From positions 186,001 through 250,000 of the forward strand of contig JADJZJ010000001.1 of NCBI GenBank assembly GCA_016715765.1: a stretch of 64,000 nt of DNA, read 5' to 3'. The notes under the pieces are model-generated. The model did no database searches, was not told the origin of the DNA, and saw nothing but the letters and a program-made list of their open reading frames with translations. This document shows, in pieces, positions 8,154 to 16,640 of the stretch. The number at the start of each line of letters is the position of its first letter. Position 1 is the stretch's first letter. The translations under genes were made by a program, and so were the position numbers. This DNA comes from Opitutaceae bacterium. Its GTDB lineage: Bacteria; Verrucomicrobiota; Verrucomicrobiia; Opitutales; Opitutaceae.

Positions 8154-9907
8154 GGCATGGGCGCGGGGGCGGGCCGCCGGGCCTGCTTCACAAGCAGCCA
8201 GCCGACGAGCATGACGACGCCGCCGCAGAAAACAAAGGCGAGCCGGCCGAGGGGAGGATTGGGAATCAGGGCCATGAGCAGGACCACGGCGCCGTAGGGC
8301 AGGCACAGCCAGCCGATGAGCCAGGATTGCTTGTCGTCGGTGGCAACGGCGCCTTCTTCCGTGGCGTAGTCAACCGGCGTCGCCAGGTTGCGGCAATACA
8401 GGTCGATGTCGGCCTTTTGGGCCGGCGTTTCGTAGCGGTAGAACAGCTTGGTGAACAGGAACCAGGCGATGCCTGCGGCCAGGATGGTAAAGACCCCGAT
8501 GCCCTGCTCCCAATTCTGCCGTTCCCAGTTCGTGGTGCCGTCGGCCACGCCAAAGGTGCGCGCGGCCCAGGCAATGTTCAGGTAGCGGTCGGTGAGAAAG
8601 CTGACCACGAAGCCCACCACCACGGTGGACCAGCCCGACCAGCTCGGCGTGCGCTTGATGATGATGCCGAGCACCAGCGGCACGATGTAGGGCAGCGACA
8701 CCAGCACCTGGAACTTCACCATCAGCTCAAAGAGGGTGAGGTTCTTCAGCTGGCTGTAGAAGATCGCGATGCCGATGACCGTCAGGCCCAGCACCACCGT
8801 GGTGGCCTTGCCGGCCTTCAGGAGCTCGGATTCCTCCGCCTTGGGCCGCAGAATGGGTTGGTAGAAATTTTTGATGAACACGCCGGCGTTCTTGTTCAGG
8901 CCGGCATCCATTGAAGACATCGTCGCGGCGAAGATGCCGCTGACCAGCAGGCCGAGCATGCCGACCGGGAAGGTGGCCTGGGCGATGGCGAAGAACGAGC
9001 CCTCCGCCGGCTCGTTCAGCTTGGGATACTGCAGCGACAGGTCCGGATGCGTGATCGTCGCCGCCATCGGCGGGAGGAACCAGATCATGATGCCGCCCAG
9101 AAACAGCGTGCCGGCGAGCAGGGCGGCCTTGCGCGCATGCTTGCTGTCCTTGACGCACAGGTAGCGCGAGGCGTCGTTGATGTTGTTGGTCGAGAGGAAC
9201 TGCTTGAAGAGGATGGCGACGCACCAGAAGAGCAGGAAGTCGTCGGTGAAGACCTTGTCCAGGTTCAGCGTGGTGGCCGACAGCTTGTCGATCATCACCG
9301 ACCAGCCGCCGATATGGGCGACCGCGAGGAAGGTCGCGACAACTGTCACCGGCATCAGAATGAGCACCTGGATGAAATCGCTGGCCACCACCGCCCAGCT
9401 GCCCCCGATGAGCGAGATGAGCAGGACGGAGACCCCGGTCACCAGAATGGTCAGCCGCACGTCGAGCCCGAAGGCCGCGGAAAAGAAGACGCCGAGGCCG
9501 TAGAGCCAGATGCCCGCCGTCAGCATCTGCAGGGGGAGGGTGATCCACGTGAAGGTCTGCTCGCTGGCGCGGCCGAAACGCTGGCGCACCGCCTGCATCG
9601 AGGTGATCACGCGCAGCTGCCGCATCTTCGGGCCGAAGTAGGCCGCATTCATGAAGAACCCCACGGCATTGGCCAGGTAGATGACCATGATCGGCCAGCC
9701 GTCACCGTAGGCCCGGCTGGCAGCACCGGTGAAGGTCCACGCGCTGAAGGAAACCATGAAGGCCGAGCCCCCCGCCATCCACCACAGGACCTGGCCGCCG
9801 CTCCGGAAATAGTCGCTGACGTTGGTGATGAAGCGCCGGAAGACCCAGCTGATCACCATCATGAAGACGAAGTAGAAAGCGATGACGGCGTGATCGTAGA
9901 CAGTCAT
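8150..9907 (-). CDS. Sodium:solute symporter (SSS family)
   Basis: A 585-aa inner-membrane protein with about 14 hydrophobic segments, opening MTVYDHAVIAFYF. It fits the sodium/solute symporter family (2.A.21), which couples sugar or carboxylate uptake to sodium entry. Diagnostic stretches are GGSAFMVSFSAWTFTGAA in the second helix region and FAATMSSMDAGLNKNAG near the middle. The start at 9907 is preferred over 10003 because the longer form adds a basic, non-conserved leader. It is the first gene of the glycan operon and is probably its importer. A perfect AT-only palindrome at 9929-9944 sits 21 nt upstream and is a likely operator. Confidence 0.92.
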   Translation of the reverse strand: MTVYDHAVIAFYFVFMMVISWVFRRFITNVSDYFRSGGQVLWWMAGGSAFMVSFSAWTFTGAASRAYGDGWPIMVIYLANAVGFFMNAAYFGPKMRQLRVITSMQAVRQRFGRASEQTFTWITLPLQMLTAGIWLYGLGVFFSAAFGLDVRLTILVTGVSVLLISLIGGSWAVVASDFIQVLILMPVTVVATFLAVAHIGGWSVMIDKLSATTLNLDKVFTDDFLLFWCVAILFKQFLSTNNINDASRYLCVKDSKHARKAALLAGTLFLGGIMIWFLPPMAATITHPDLSLQYPKLNEPAEGSFFAIAQATFPVGMLGLLVSGIFAATMSSMDAGLNKNAGVFIKNFYQPILRPKAEESELLKAGKATTVVLGLTVIGIAIFYSQLKNLTLFELMVKFQVLVSLPYIVPLVLGIIIKRTPSWSGWSTVVVGFVVSFLTDRYLNIAWAARTFGVADGTTNWERQNWEQGIGVFTILAAGIAWFLFTKLFYRYETPAQKADIDLYCRNLATPVDYATEEGAVATDDKQSWLIGWLCLPYGAVVLLMALIPNPPLGRLAFVFCGGVVMLVGWLLVKQARRPAPAPMP

Positions 9908-9928
9908 GGGGAGGGGAACCCAGACTTT

Positions 9929-9944
9929 ATTAATAATTATTAAT
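9929..9944. promoter_or_regulatory. 16-bp perfect AT palindrome, candidate operator
   Basis: ATTAATAATTATTAAT is its own reverse complement and stands out in GC-rich surroundings, 21 nt before the symporter ATG. Reading on the minus strand, a weak promoter (TTGCTT, 16 nt, TAATAA) would overlap it. The LacI-type regulator gene lies immediately upstream, so binding by that protein is the simplest idea. It is an inference. Confidence 0.55.
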
Positions 9945-10047
9945 TTCCAAGCAAAAAAACTGGCTCTGCCTCTGACCCGGATGAATTTTACCACGAAGGA
10001 CACGAAGGGGCGCGAAGGAGGAGGCCATACTTTCGCCCCGAGCGGTG

Positions 10048-10139
10048 GGAACGCTGATCTTCGCTAATCTGGCGCTGATAGGAGCCAATCCAACGGCAGG
10101 TTCGGAGATAAGCGTAAGATCAGCGAAGATTAGCGTTCC
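10048..10139. repeat. Inverted repeat, GGAACGCTGATCTTCGCT family
   Basis: The left arm 10048-10068 and right arm 10119-10139 are reverse complements with two mismatches in 21. A single related copy (GGGAACGCTGATCTTCGCTG) lies near 12214-12240. It separates the LacI gene from the symporter operon. Another repeat-like stretch, CCACGAAGGACACGAAGG, precedes it at about 9991-10010. Confidence 0.75.
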
Positions 10140-10140
10140 T

Positions 10141-11220
10141 CTACCGGTTTGTGGTTCCGCTGATTGCCTGGGTACCGCGGGCGGGTCCCGTGCTCTGGCC
10201 GATGTAGAGCTGGGCGGGCAGAATCAGGTCATTGAAGATGCCGTCGCTGTCCGTCGTGGTGTCCAGCAGCAGCCTGGCCGCGGCCTGCCCCAGTTTCTCG
10301 GCCTCGCAACCGGCGGCGGTGATGCGCGGTTCCTCCTGCTGCGCCAGGGGCGAGTAGTCGGCCGCGGCCATGCTGATGTCCCCCGGGACGGACAGGCCGG
10401 AGCGGATGATGGCCTGGGCCGCGCCGATGGACATGTGCAGGTTGTAGGTGATGAAGGCGGTGGGAAAATCCTTCCGCGTCCGCAGGGGCAGGAGGCGCAG
10501 GATCGCCTCGGTCCCCTCGGCCCGGTCGCCCTGTTTCAGGAACACGGCATAGCGGGGATCGGCCTCGAGCCCGATCAGCCTGAGTCCGGCCTGGTAGGCC
10601 TGGTAACGCGCTTCATGCCGGCCCAGCCCGGTGTTGCCGCCGAGCCAGCCGATGCGGCGGTGGCCGAGTTCGTGCAGATGCTGCACCAGCGAGGCCAGCG
10701 CCTGCGGTTCATTGCCCACGACCGAGTGGCAGAGACCCGGGTGGCGCGCCGAGACGGCCACGATGCGCGGCTCGAACTGGCGCAGCAGATGCAGGAAGGC
10801 CGGCGCGACTTCACCGAACAGCACGATGCCCTGCAGCGCATGGCCCGTGGGGAAATACTGGCGCAGCCGGTCCTTCTTCAGGTTGTCCTCCGAGCCGAGA
10901 AAAACGGCGGCGTAACCCCGCTCGGCGAGGGCTGTGTGCAGGCCGTGGAGCACGTGGTTGAAATAGCTGCCCTGCGTATGGATGTTGAGGCCCGAGCGCA
11001 GGACGAAGCCCACCTGGCGCAGCCGTGATTCGCGGGGCGAGCGCTCGAATTTCATCCCCTTCGGCTGGTAGCCCAGGCTGATGGCATGCTCCCAGATGCG
11101 CTTGTAGGTGTCCGGGTTGATGCCCTCCTTGCGTCCATTTAATACCAATGAAACCAGTGCCTGGGAAACGCCGAGGTCCTTTGCGAGCTTGGTTTGAGAG
11201 ATCCGGACGGGACGGGCCAT
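10141..11220 (-). CDS. LacI-family transcriptional regulator
   Basis: A 359-aa DNA-binding repressor or activator. The N-terminal helix-turn-helix is clear: ISQTKLAKDLGVSQALVSLV at about residues 7-26 with the hinge region after NGRKEGI. It is followed by a periplasmic-binding-protein-like sugar-sensing domain (GIVLFGEV, RRIGWLGGN, AFITYNLH). The start at 11220 removes a 12-residue extension that lacks homology features. It is the gene immediately upstream of the symporter operon in the same direction, so it most likely controls that operon through the palindrome at 9929-9944. A weaker dyad (GGTTG-N7-CAACC, 11242-11258) upstream of its own start could serve autoregulation. Confidence 0.9.
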   Translation of the reverse strand: MARPVRISQTKLAKDLGVSQALVSLVLNGRKEGINPDTYKRIWEHAISLGYQPKGMKFERSPRESRLRQVGFVLRSGLNIHTQGSYFNHVLHGLHTALAERGYAAVFLGSEDNLKKDRLRQYFPTGHALQGIVLFGEVAPAFLHLLRQFEPRIVAVSARHPGLCHSVVGNEPQALASLVQHLHELGHRRIGWLGGNTGLGRHEARYQAYQAGLRLIGLEADPRYAVFLKQGDRAEGTEAILRLLPLRTRKDFPTAFITYNLHMSIGAAQAIIRSGLSVPGDISMAAADYSPLAQQEEPRITAAGCEAEKLGQAAARLLLDTTTDSDGIFNDLILPAQLYIGQSTGPARGTQAISGTTNR

Positions 11221-11241
11221 TGGGGCGAATCCACCGCATCC

Positions 11242-11258
11242 GGTTGGCAAACTCAACC
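11242..11258. promoter_or_regulatory. Dyad GGTTG-N7-CAACC upstream of the LacI gene
   Basis: A short perfect dyad about 20 nt before the regulator start. The position suits autoregulation, but the arms are only 5 bp and the sequence differs from the AT palindrome at 9929, so support is weak. Confidence 0.25.
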
Positions 11259-11351
11259 ATGGACTGCAGGCGCCGAGGGCGCCGGTTTAGGTTTTAGGTT
11301 TAAGTTGAAGTGCCGGTAGCCACGAGCGTGAGCGAGTGGAGGAGGGGAGAA

Positions 11352-11456
11352 AACGCTCAACGCTTAACGTTTAACTTTTAACGCTCAAGTTACTGGGGGA
11401 CCTTTCCCAGGCTCGTACTTGAGCGTTCAGCGTTAAAAGTTAAACGTTCAGCGTTC
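11352..11456. repeat. Inverted repeat, TTTAACTTTTAACGCT family
   Basis: Arms 11352-11391 and 11416-11456 are near reverse complements about 40 bp long, rich in the words AACGCT, TTTAACTTTTAACG and CTCAAGT. The same family brackets 15231-15568. The gap 11221-11529 between the LacI gene and msrB contains this repeat, a CGTGAGCGAGTGGA copy at 11316-11340 and the hairpin at 11456-11478; no gene is seen. Confidence 0.85.
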
Positions 11457-11478
11457 TTCCGCCCGTCACGGGCGGAAG
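11456..11478. terminator. 10-bp GC hairpin before msrB
   Basis: CTTCCGCCCG and CGGGCGGAAG pair perfectly around a TCA loop, about 50 nt upstream of the msrB start. It could be a terminator without a U-tract or part of the msrB leader. Confidence 0.45.
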
Positions 11479-11529
11479 TTGGCTCCCGCATTGGAATATT
11501 TCCCATTCGTGGGTACTCGTACACGGTGC

Positions 11530-12135
11530 ATGAAATCACACTTTCTCCTTTTCCCGTTGCTGCCGGTGCTGCTGGCCGGCGTTCTCGTGGCCGCTGACAT
11601 GAAATCCTCCGGAAAAACCGCCGCCAAGGATGCCCTCGAATGCAAGCCGGGCGAAATTTCCGCCTGCGGGCTGCCGTCCGAGGTCGTCATCGACATGAGC
11701 AAGGCCAAGGTGCAGCGCACCGAGGCCGAGTGGCGGCAGCGGCTGACCCCGCGGCAATACCAGGTCGCCCGCAAGCAGGGCACGGAGCCGCCGTTCCAGA
11801 ACGAATACTGGGACAACCACGCCGATGGCGTCTATATCTGCGTGGGCTGCGACACGCCGCTGTTCGACAGCGCCACGAAGTTTGAAAGCGGCACCGGCTG
11901 GCCGAGTTTCTGGCAGCCGATCGAGAAAGCATTCGTGGGGGTGGTGACCGACTTCAGCCACGGCATGATCCGCGAGGAAACCAACTGCAGGGTCTGCGGC
12001 AGCCACCTCGGCCACGTCTTCGACGACGGCCCGCGTCCCACCGGCCAGCGCTACTGCATCAACTCCGCCTCGCTGAAATTCGTGCCGCGGGCGGAGTATG
12101 CGGATTGGTTGAAAAAGCGCGGATCGGCGCAGTGA
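11530..12135 (+). CDS. msrB: Secreted peptide-methionine (R)-S-oxide reductase
   Basis: A 201-aa enzyme reducing methionine-R-sulfoxide in proteins. The start at 11530 begins a signal peptide (MKSHFLLFPLLPVLLAGVLVAA), so it acts in the periplasm or outside. The MsrB fold is clear: a zinc-binding CVGC pair, the family stretch FESGTGWPSF, the second zinc pair CRVCG, and the catalytic cysteine in RYCINSASL at about residue 176. An in-frame ATG 17 codons earlier would place charged residues before the signal. Its role is repair of oxidised extracytoplasmic proteins; there is no partner reductase nearby. Confidence 0.93.
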   Translation: MKSHFLLFPLLPVLLAGVLVAADMKSSGKTAAKDALECKPGEISACGLPSEVVIDMSKAKVQRTEAEWRQRLTPRQYQVARKQGTEPPFQNEYWDNHADGVYICVGCDTPLFDSATKFESGTGWPSFWQPIEKAFVGVVTDFSHGMIREETNCRVCGSHLGHVFDDGPRPTGQRYCINSASLKFVPRAEYADWLKKRGSAQ

Positions 12136-12806
12136 TTAAGCGCAAAGACGCGAAGGACGGAGCAAGGCCGAAGACCTGAGACCGGAAACCTGAGACCTGA
12201 GTTTCGATCCGTTGGGAACGCTGATCTTCGCTGATCTGACGCTGATCCCCGAATCGGTTTACAGGAAGCCGAGGGCGGGGGAATCGAACCACGGAGTATT
12301 GAAACGGGAAAGTCTCGAAGGGACGTGAAGAACGGAATTGGCCGCAAGAAGGGGGCCGAGGGAATTATTGGTTGGGAAGTCGTGCCGCAGGCGTCTCGCC
12401 TGCCTTCCCTTGAGGCAGGCCATAGGCCTGCGGTACTTATCTGCGGATAAAGCCGGATTGGGTCCGAACCTTTGCGTCCCTTTGCGACCTTGCGTGTGGC
12501 GTGATTGGGAACCGCAAATGCGCACAGATACCGAATCAATCGCGGAAACGCGGAAATGGGGAAGACGCGGAAAATAGAATGCAGACGCGGGTTCGAAGTA
12601 GGGCAGGTCTTTGACCTGCCTGTTGACGCCACGCCGCGGATGAAACGTTTACAAGGCAGGTCAGAGACCTGCCCTACCTCAATCCAACGCCTGCGAGGCA
12701 CGGACCAAGGTCCGGCCCTGCATCAAGCACGCGTTTGCCGGGGGCGTTCCTGGTCAGGGATCGTGTTTTCGATCTCCCATCTCCGAACTGCGAGCTACGA
12801 AGGGCG
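12136..12806. other. 670-bp non-coding gap made of repeat fragments
   Basis: I see no gene here. It holds a copy of the GGGAACGCTGATC repeat (about 12213-12246), degenerate CGAAGGGACGTGAAG-type words, an inverted repeat around GCCGCAGGCG and CAGGCCATAGGCCTGCGG (12382-12436), and the capped element at 12598-12677. Open frames in it are short and lack homology features. Confidence 0.7.
12598..12677. repeat. GTAG-capped double palindrome, 80 bp (GGCAGGTC core)
   Basis: The left palindrome is GTAGGGCAGGTC then GACCTGCC; the right palindrome is GGCAGGTC-AGA-GACCTGCC ending CCTAC. They are separated by about 32 nt. The right half is almost identical to those at 31143, 33663 and 38017. Confidence 0.9.
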
Positions 12807-13965
12807 TCAGACTTTCGGGAACTTCAGCCACTTGGCTCCGCGCTTGGAGCTCTTCACCACAGTCTCGATGAAAGCCATGCCGTAGACGCCGTCGTCGATG
12901 GTCGGGTAGTCGAGATCCTTGGGGAGGGGCTTCCCGGCCAGTTCGGCTTCGATGGCGCGGAAGGCCTCGAGGTAGATGTTGGCGAAGGCCTCAAGGTATC
13001 CCTCGGGATGGCCGGCGGGGATGCGGGTGAATTTCTTGCCCTGGTCGCAGATGTAGCCGTTGCCCCGGCGCCAGATCTCGCGGGGCTTGTCGCCGTACTT
13101 GACCACGAGTTCGTTGGGAAATTCCTGGCGCCATTCGAGTCCGGCCTTGGTGCCGTACACGCGGATGTTGAGCATGTTCTCGTCGCCGATGCTGATCTGC
13201 GAGCAATGGAGCACGCCCTTGGCGCCGCCCTTGAAGCGGACGAGGATGTTGCCGTCGTCGTCGAGCTTACGGCCCTTCACGAAGGTCGTGAGGTCGGCGC
13301 AGAGGGAATCAATCTCCAGGCCGGTGATGTAACGGGCGAGGTTCTCGGCGTGGGTGCCGATGTCGCCGATGCAGCCGGCGGCACCGCTGCGCTTGGGGTC
13401 GGTGCGCCAGGCGGCCTGCTTCTGGTCGGTGGCCTCGAGGAAGGTGGAAAGCCAGCCCTGCGGGTACTCGACGACGATCTTGCGAATGTCGCCGACAGTG
13501 CCGTTCCGCACGAGCTCGCGGGCCTGCTTCACCATCACGTTGCCCGTGTAGTTGTGCGTGAGGACGAAGACCTTCTTCGACTTCTTCACGATGGCGCGCA
13601 ACTGCTTCGCCTCGGCGAGGTTGAAGGTGGCGGGCTTGTCGAGGACGACGTTGAACCCGGCCTCAAGGAAGAGCTTGGCGGGCGGAAAGTGCTGGTGGTT
13701 GGGGGTGACGATGACAACGAAGTCGAGGCGCTGATCGGCCGGTAGCTTCGCCTCGGCCTGCCGCCATTTCCTGGTAGGAGCCGTAGGCGCGGTCGGGTTT
13801 GACGAAGAGGTCCGCGGCGGAGGCCTTGGAGCGTTCGGGGTCGGAGGAAAAGGCGCCGGCGACGAGGCGGGCCTTGCCGTCCATATTGGCGGCGATGCGA
13901 TGCACGGCGCCAATGAAGGCCCCGCGCCCGCCGCCGATCATGCCGTAGCGAAGTTTTCGGTTCAT
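12807..13965 (-). pseudogene. Gfo/Idh/MocA family oxidoreductase, single-base frameshift
   Basis: The real N-terminus starts at the ATG at 13965 (MNRKLRYGMIGGGRGAFIG, an N-terminal NAD-binding glycine motif) and runs in one frame to GSYQEMAA. Homology resumes in another frame from AEAKLPADQ through VVIVTPNHQHF, DKPATFNLAEA (the EKP-type catalytic Lys motif), CIGDIGTHAEN and the C-terminal substrate domain. The break is near 13755-13766; one extra base (or two missing) explains it. Without it the protein would be about 385 aa, normal for NAD(P)-dependent sugar or inositol dehydrogenases. It lies with a sugar isomerase and a dehydrogenase in the same direction. It is either a sequence error or a recent pseudogene. 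Confidence 0.85.
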
Positions 13966-13969
13966 GGGA

Positions 13970-14083
13970 GTAGCGAGTAGCGAGTAGGATTCTAGCGGGG
14001 CAGAAGTAGGGAGTAGGCGGCGGGTAGCTACGAGCGTGAGCGAGTGGATGGATCCATGCTCGCTAGTCACTACCCGCTACTCG
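13970..14083. repeat. GTAGCGAGTAG / CTACTCGCTAC inverted repeat
   Basis: The gap between two sugar genes is filled by tandem GTAGCGAGTAGCGAGTAG words on the left (13970-13987), a CGTGAGCGAGTGGA copy (14024-14048) and complementary CTACCCGCTACTCGCTACTT words on the right, forming a long imperfect stem. Confidence 0.7.
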
Positions 14084-15121
14084 CTACTTCCGTTCGAACG
14101 CCGCATCAAACGCGACAGCGCTGGAGGGGAAGTCGACCTTGCGGACGAAGGCGGCGGCCTCGGTGGCGCCGTGGATGCGGTCCATGCGGATGTCCTCCCA
14201 CTCGACGGAGAGGGGGCCGCGGTAGCCGACATCATTGAGGGCAACGATGATGTCCTCGAACTTGATGTCGCCGTGACCGAGGGAGCGGAAGTCCCAGAAG
14301 CGGCGGGCGTCGCCGAAGTTCACATGACCGCCGAAGACGCCGACGCTGCCGTCGCCGTGGCCCCACCAGACGTCCTTCATGTGGGCGTGGTAGATGCGGT
14401 TGCCGAAGGCGCGGATGAACTTCACGTAGTCCACCCCCTGGTAGCCGAGGTGCGAGGGGTCGTAGTTGAACCCGAAGCGCTTGTGGCCCTTCACGGCGTC
14501 GATGGCGCGTTGCGAGGAGGCGATATCGAAGGCGATCTCGGTGGGATGCACCTCGAGGCCGAAGTTGACGTTGACCTTGTCGAAGGCCTCGAGGATCGGA
14601 CCGAAGCGCTTGCCGAAGTCGGCGTAGCCCTTGTCCCAATACGCCTGCGAGGTCGGCGGGAAGGCGTAGATCGAATGCCAGATGGAGGAGCCCGTGAAGC
14701 CGTTGACGACAACGGGAAAATCATCGGCGCTGCGGCGGCCGGGTTTGGCGTCGAAGAAGGCGCGGGCGCCGCGGGCCGCGGTGATCAGCTTGCGGGCGGC
14801 GCGCTTGCGGACGCCCTCGGGATCGCCGTCGCCCCAGACATCGGGCGGGAGGATCGCCTGATGGCGCTCGTCGATGTTGTCACAGACGGCCTGGCCGACC
14901 AGATGGCTGGAGACGGCGTAGCAGGTGAGGCCGTGCGACTTCAGCAGCGCCCACTTGTCGTGGACATATTTCTTGGAATTGGCGGCGGCATCGACGTCGA
15001 AGTGGTCGCCCCAGCAGGCGAGCTCGACGCCGTCGTAGCCCATTTTTTTAACGAGGGGAGCGAGTTGCTCCAAGGGCAGATCGGCCCACTGGCCGGTGAA
15101 CAGGGTGACGGGTCTCGGCAT
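14084..15121 (-). CDS. Sugar phosphate isomerase/epimerase (TIM barrel)
   Basis: A 345-aa cytoplasmic protein of the xylose-isomerase-like TIM-barrel superfamily, opening PVTLFTGQWADLPLEQL. Metal-ligand positions are visible in order: Glu in FGLEVHPTE, Asp and His in NYDPSHLGY, His in YHAHMKDVWW and Glu in SVEWEDIRMD. The start at 15121 avoids a proline-rich extension. It is followed by the Gfo/Idh/MocA dehydrogenase in the same direction. That dehydrogenase plus TIM-barrel isomerase pairing is common in inositol or keto-sugar breakdown, but the substrate is not known. Confidence 0.88.
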   Translation of the reverse strand: MPRPVTLFTGQWADLPLEQLAPLVKKMGYDGVELACWGDHFDVDAAANSKKYVHDKWALLKSHGLTCYAVSSHLVGQAVCDNIDERHQAILPPDVWGDGDPEGVRKRAARKLITAARGARAFFDAKPGRRSADDFPVVVNGFTGSSIWHSIYAFPPTSQAYWDKGYADFGKRFGPILEAFDKVNVNFGLEVHPTEIAFDIASSQRAIDAVKGHKRFGFNYDPSHLGYQGVDYVKFIRAFGNRIYHAHMKDVWWGHGDGSVGVFGGHVNFGDARRFWDFRSLGHGDIKFEDIIVALNDVGYRGPLSVEWEDIRMDRIHGATEAAAFVRKVDFPSSAVAFDAAFERK

Positions 15122-15590
15122 AGGATTGGGGGATTGAACTGGCTGGCCGGTGGATAATGCCGGCCGGTTCATAGTCCCGCTTTTGGGGGCAGGGCGGCAA
15201 GGGCAAACTGGCGCGGTTGGGCCGCGCCAGAACGTTCAACGCTGAACTTTAAACGCTGAACGCTGAAGTACGGAATGGTCGGTGGCTACGAGCGTGAGCG
15301 AGTGGATGGGATCGGCAAATGGGAGCGCGACCTGCACTCTCCGGCAAACGTGTTGGCATGGGCCGGGCGCAATCGTTGGGGAGCGGCGCCCGTGTCCGAA
15401 CTCGCCGCGCCGGGTTCTGGTGCCTCGCAGTGCGAGCCATTGCGGCAAGGCGTACCGGCGATCCCGCCGTACGATGCGGGGCCAGAGCTCCACCGCCGCC
15501 CGGCGGCGGCCCTCCGCTCCAGCTCCGTTACCGCCCCCACGCGTTAAAAGTTCAGCGTTGAGCGTTCCATGGCCCCGGGGCCATGGCCGC
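15122..15590. other. Non-coding gap with inverted-repeat-bounded segment
   Basis: There is no convincing gene. It contains a perfect 9-bp hairpin CTGGCGCGG / CCGCGCCAG (15208-15230), then a 338-bp segment bounded by inverted copies of the AACGCTGAACTTTAAACGCT repeat (see 15231-15568). The inside is GC-rich unique sequence with one CGTGAGCGAGTGGA copy at 15282-15306. Confidence 0.6.
15231..15568. repeat. 338-bp segment with inverted AACGCTGAACTTT ends
   Basis: The left end 15231-15270 and right end 15542-15568 are reverse complements over about 27 bp with two mismatches, and belong to the family seen at 11352-11456. The enclosed 270 bp have no recognisable coding content. This is MITE-like in form, though no target duplication was identified. 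Confidence 0.65.
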
Positions 15591-16595
15591 CTAAGACGCC
15601 TGGTCGTAGCTGTCCGGTGTGTACAGGGCGCTGAGGGGCTGGCCGGCGGCGAAGGCGCGGAGGTTGCGGATGGCGTGGGCGCCGGCGTCAGGGTAGCGGT
15701 CCACGGTCGGACCGGCGATGTGCGGGGTGAGGCTGACATTGCGCAGACCGCGGAAACCGTGGTCGGGCGGGAGGGGCTCATCGGCAAACACGTCGAGACC
15801 GGCGAATATCCTGCCCTCCTTGACCAGGCGCAGGAGCGCGGCCTCGTCGGTGATGCCGGCGCGGGCGACGTTGACGAACACGCCGCCGGGCCGGATCAGC
15901 TTGAAGTGATGCTCGGTGACACAGCCCCGGGTCACGGGATTGAGCGGGGCGAGTTCGACGATCACGTCGTTGTCGGCAAAGAGGGCGTCGAGTGAAGGCG
16001 CCGCCTGCGCCCCGGTGCGCTCCGCGGCGGCGGCATCGAAGTCGGGGGCGAACACGGACACCTTGCAGTCAAAGGGCGCGATGAGCTTGAGGAACTCGCG
16101 GGCAATGGCGCCGTAGCCGTGGATGCCGACGCGGCGACCGAAGAGGGAGGCGATCGGGGCATGCTCCCCGCGCCAGCCGCCCTCCTGGTGCATGACGAAG
16201 GTCCATTGCGTGGTGCGACGCAGGCAGGCGAGGATGTGATGGAGCGCACATTCGGCGATGGTGCGGCTGATCGAGCTGCCCCAGTTGGTGACGAGGAGGC
16301 CGTGCTCGATGTGGGCGCGGGTCACCAGATGCCGGACGGAGCCGGTGGTGTGGCAAAGGTAGCGCAGCCGCGGCGGCGGTGCGGCGGGCAGGCGCGGCGT
16401 GTGCCAGCAGGACAGGATCGCGTCGGGCGTGTCCGCTTCGAGCAGCCGGGCGAATTCCTCCGGCGTCACCCCGCTGGGATCCAGCAGGCGGAATTGGGGC
16501 GCGAGGGCGCGGAGTTCATCAAACTGGGCGCCGGGATAAAAGTGCGCCTGTTCCGCCGGATTCAAGACGGCGAGGAGGGAGGTGAGGCTGGACAT
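15591..16595 (-). CDS. D-isomer-specific 2-hydroxyacid dehydrogenase (copy 2)
   Basis: A 334-aa NAD(P)-dependent cytoplasmic dehydrogenase, the same length as copy 1 at 6046 and alignable end to end (LVTNWGSSISRTIAE here against LILTNWGGSISRIVAE there). The dinucleotide motif is GIHGYGAIA, Arg lies in NVARAGITDE, Glu in DVFADEPLP and His in LTPHIAGP, so the active site is intact. The usual RGG after the Arg is RAG. It stands upstream of the isomerase and the oxidoreductase, separated by repeat sequence, so cotranscription is uncertain. It is probably a paralogue recruited to a different sugar acid. Confidence 0.9.
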   Translation of the reverse strand: MSSLTSLLAVLNPAEQAHFYPGAQFDELRALAPQFRLLDPSGVTPEEFARLLEADTPDAILSCWHTPRLPAAPPPRLRYLCHTTGSVRHLVTRAHIEHGLLVTNWGSSISRTIAECALHHILACLRRTTQWTFVMHQEGGWRGEHAPIASLFGRRVGIHGYGAIAREFLKLIAPFDCKVSVFAPDFDAAAAERTGAQAAPSLDALFADNDVIVELAPLNPVTRGCVTEHHFKLIRPGGVFVNVARAGITDEAALLRLVKEGRIFAGLDVFADEPLPPDHGFRGLRNVSLTPHIAGPTVDRYPDAGAHAIRNLRAFAAGQPLSALYTPDSYDQAS

Positions 16596-16640
16596 GGATC
16601 TAGGGAACCTCTGGAAAACTCATACGAAATGAAATGTGGA

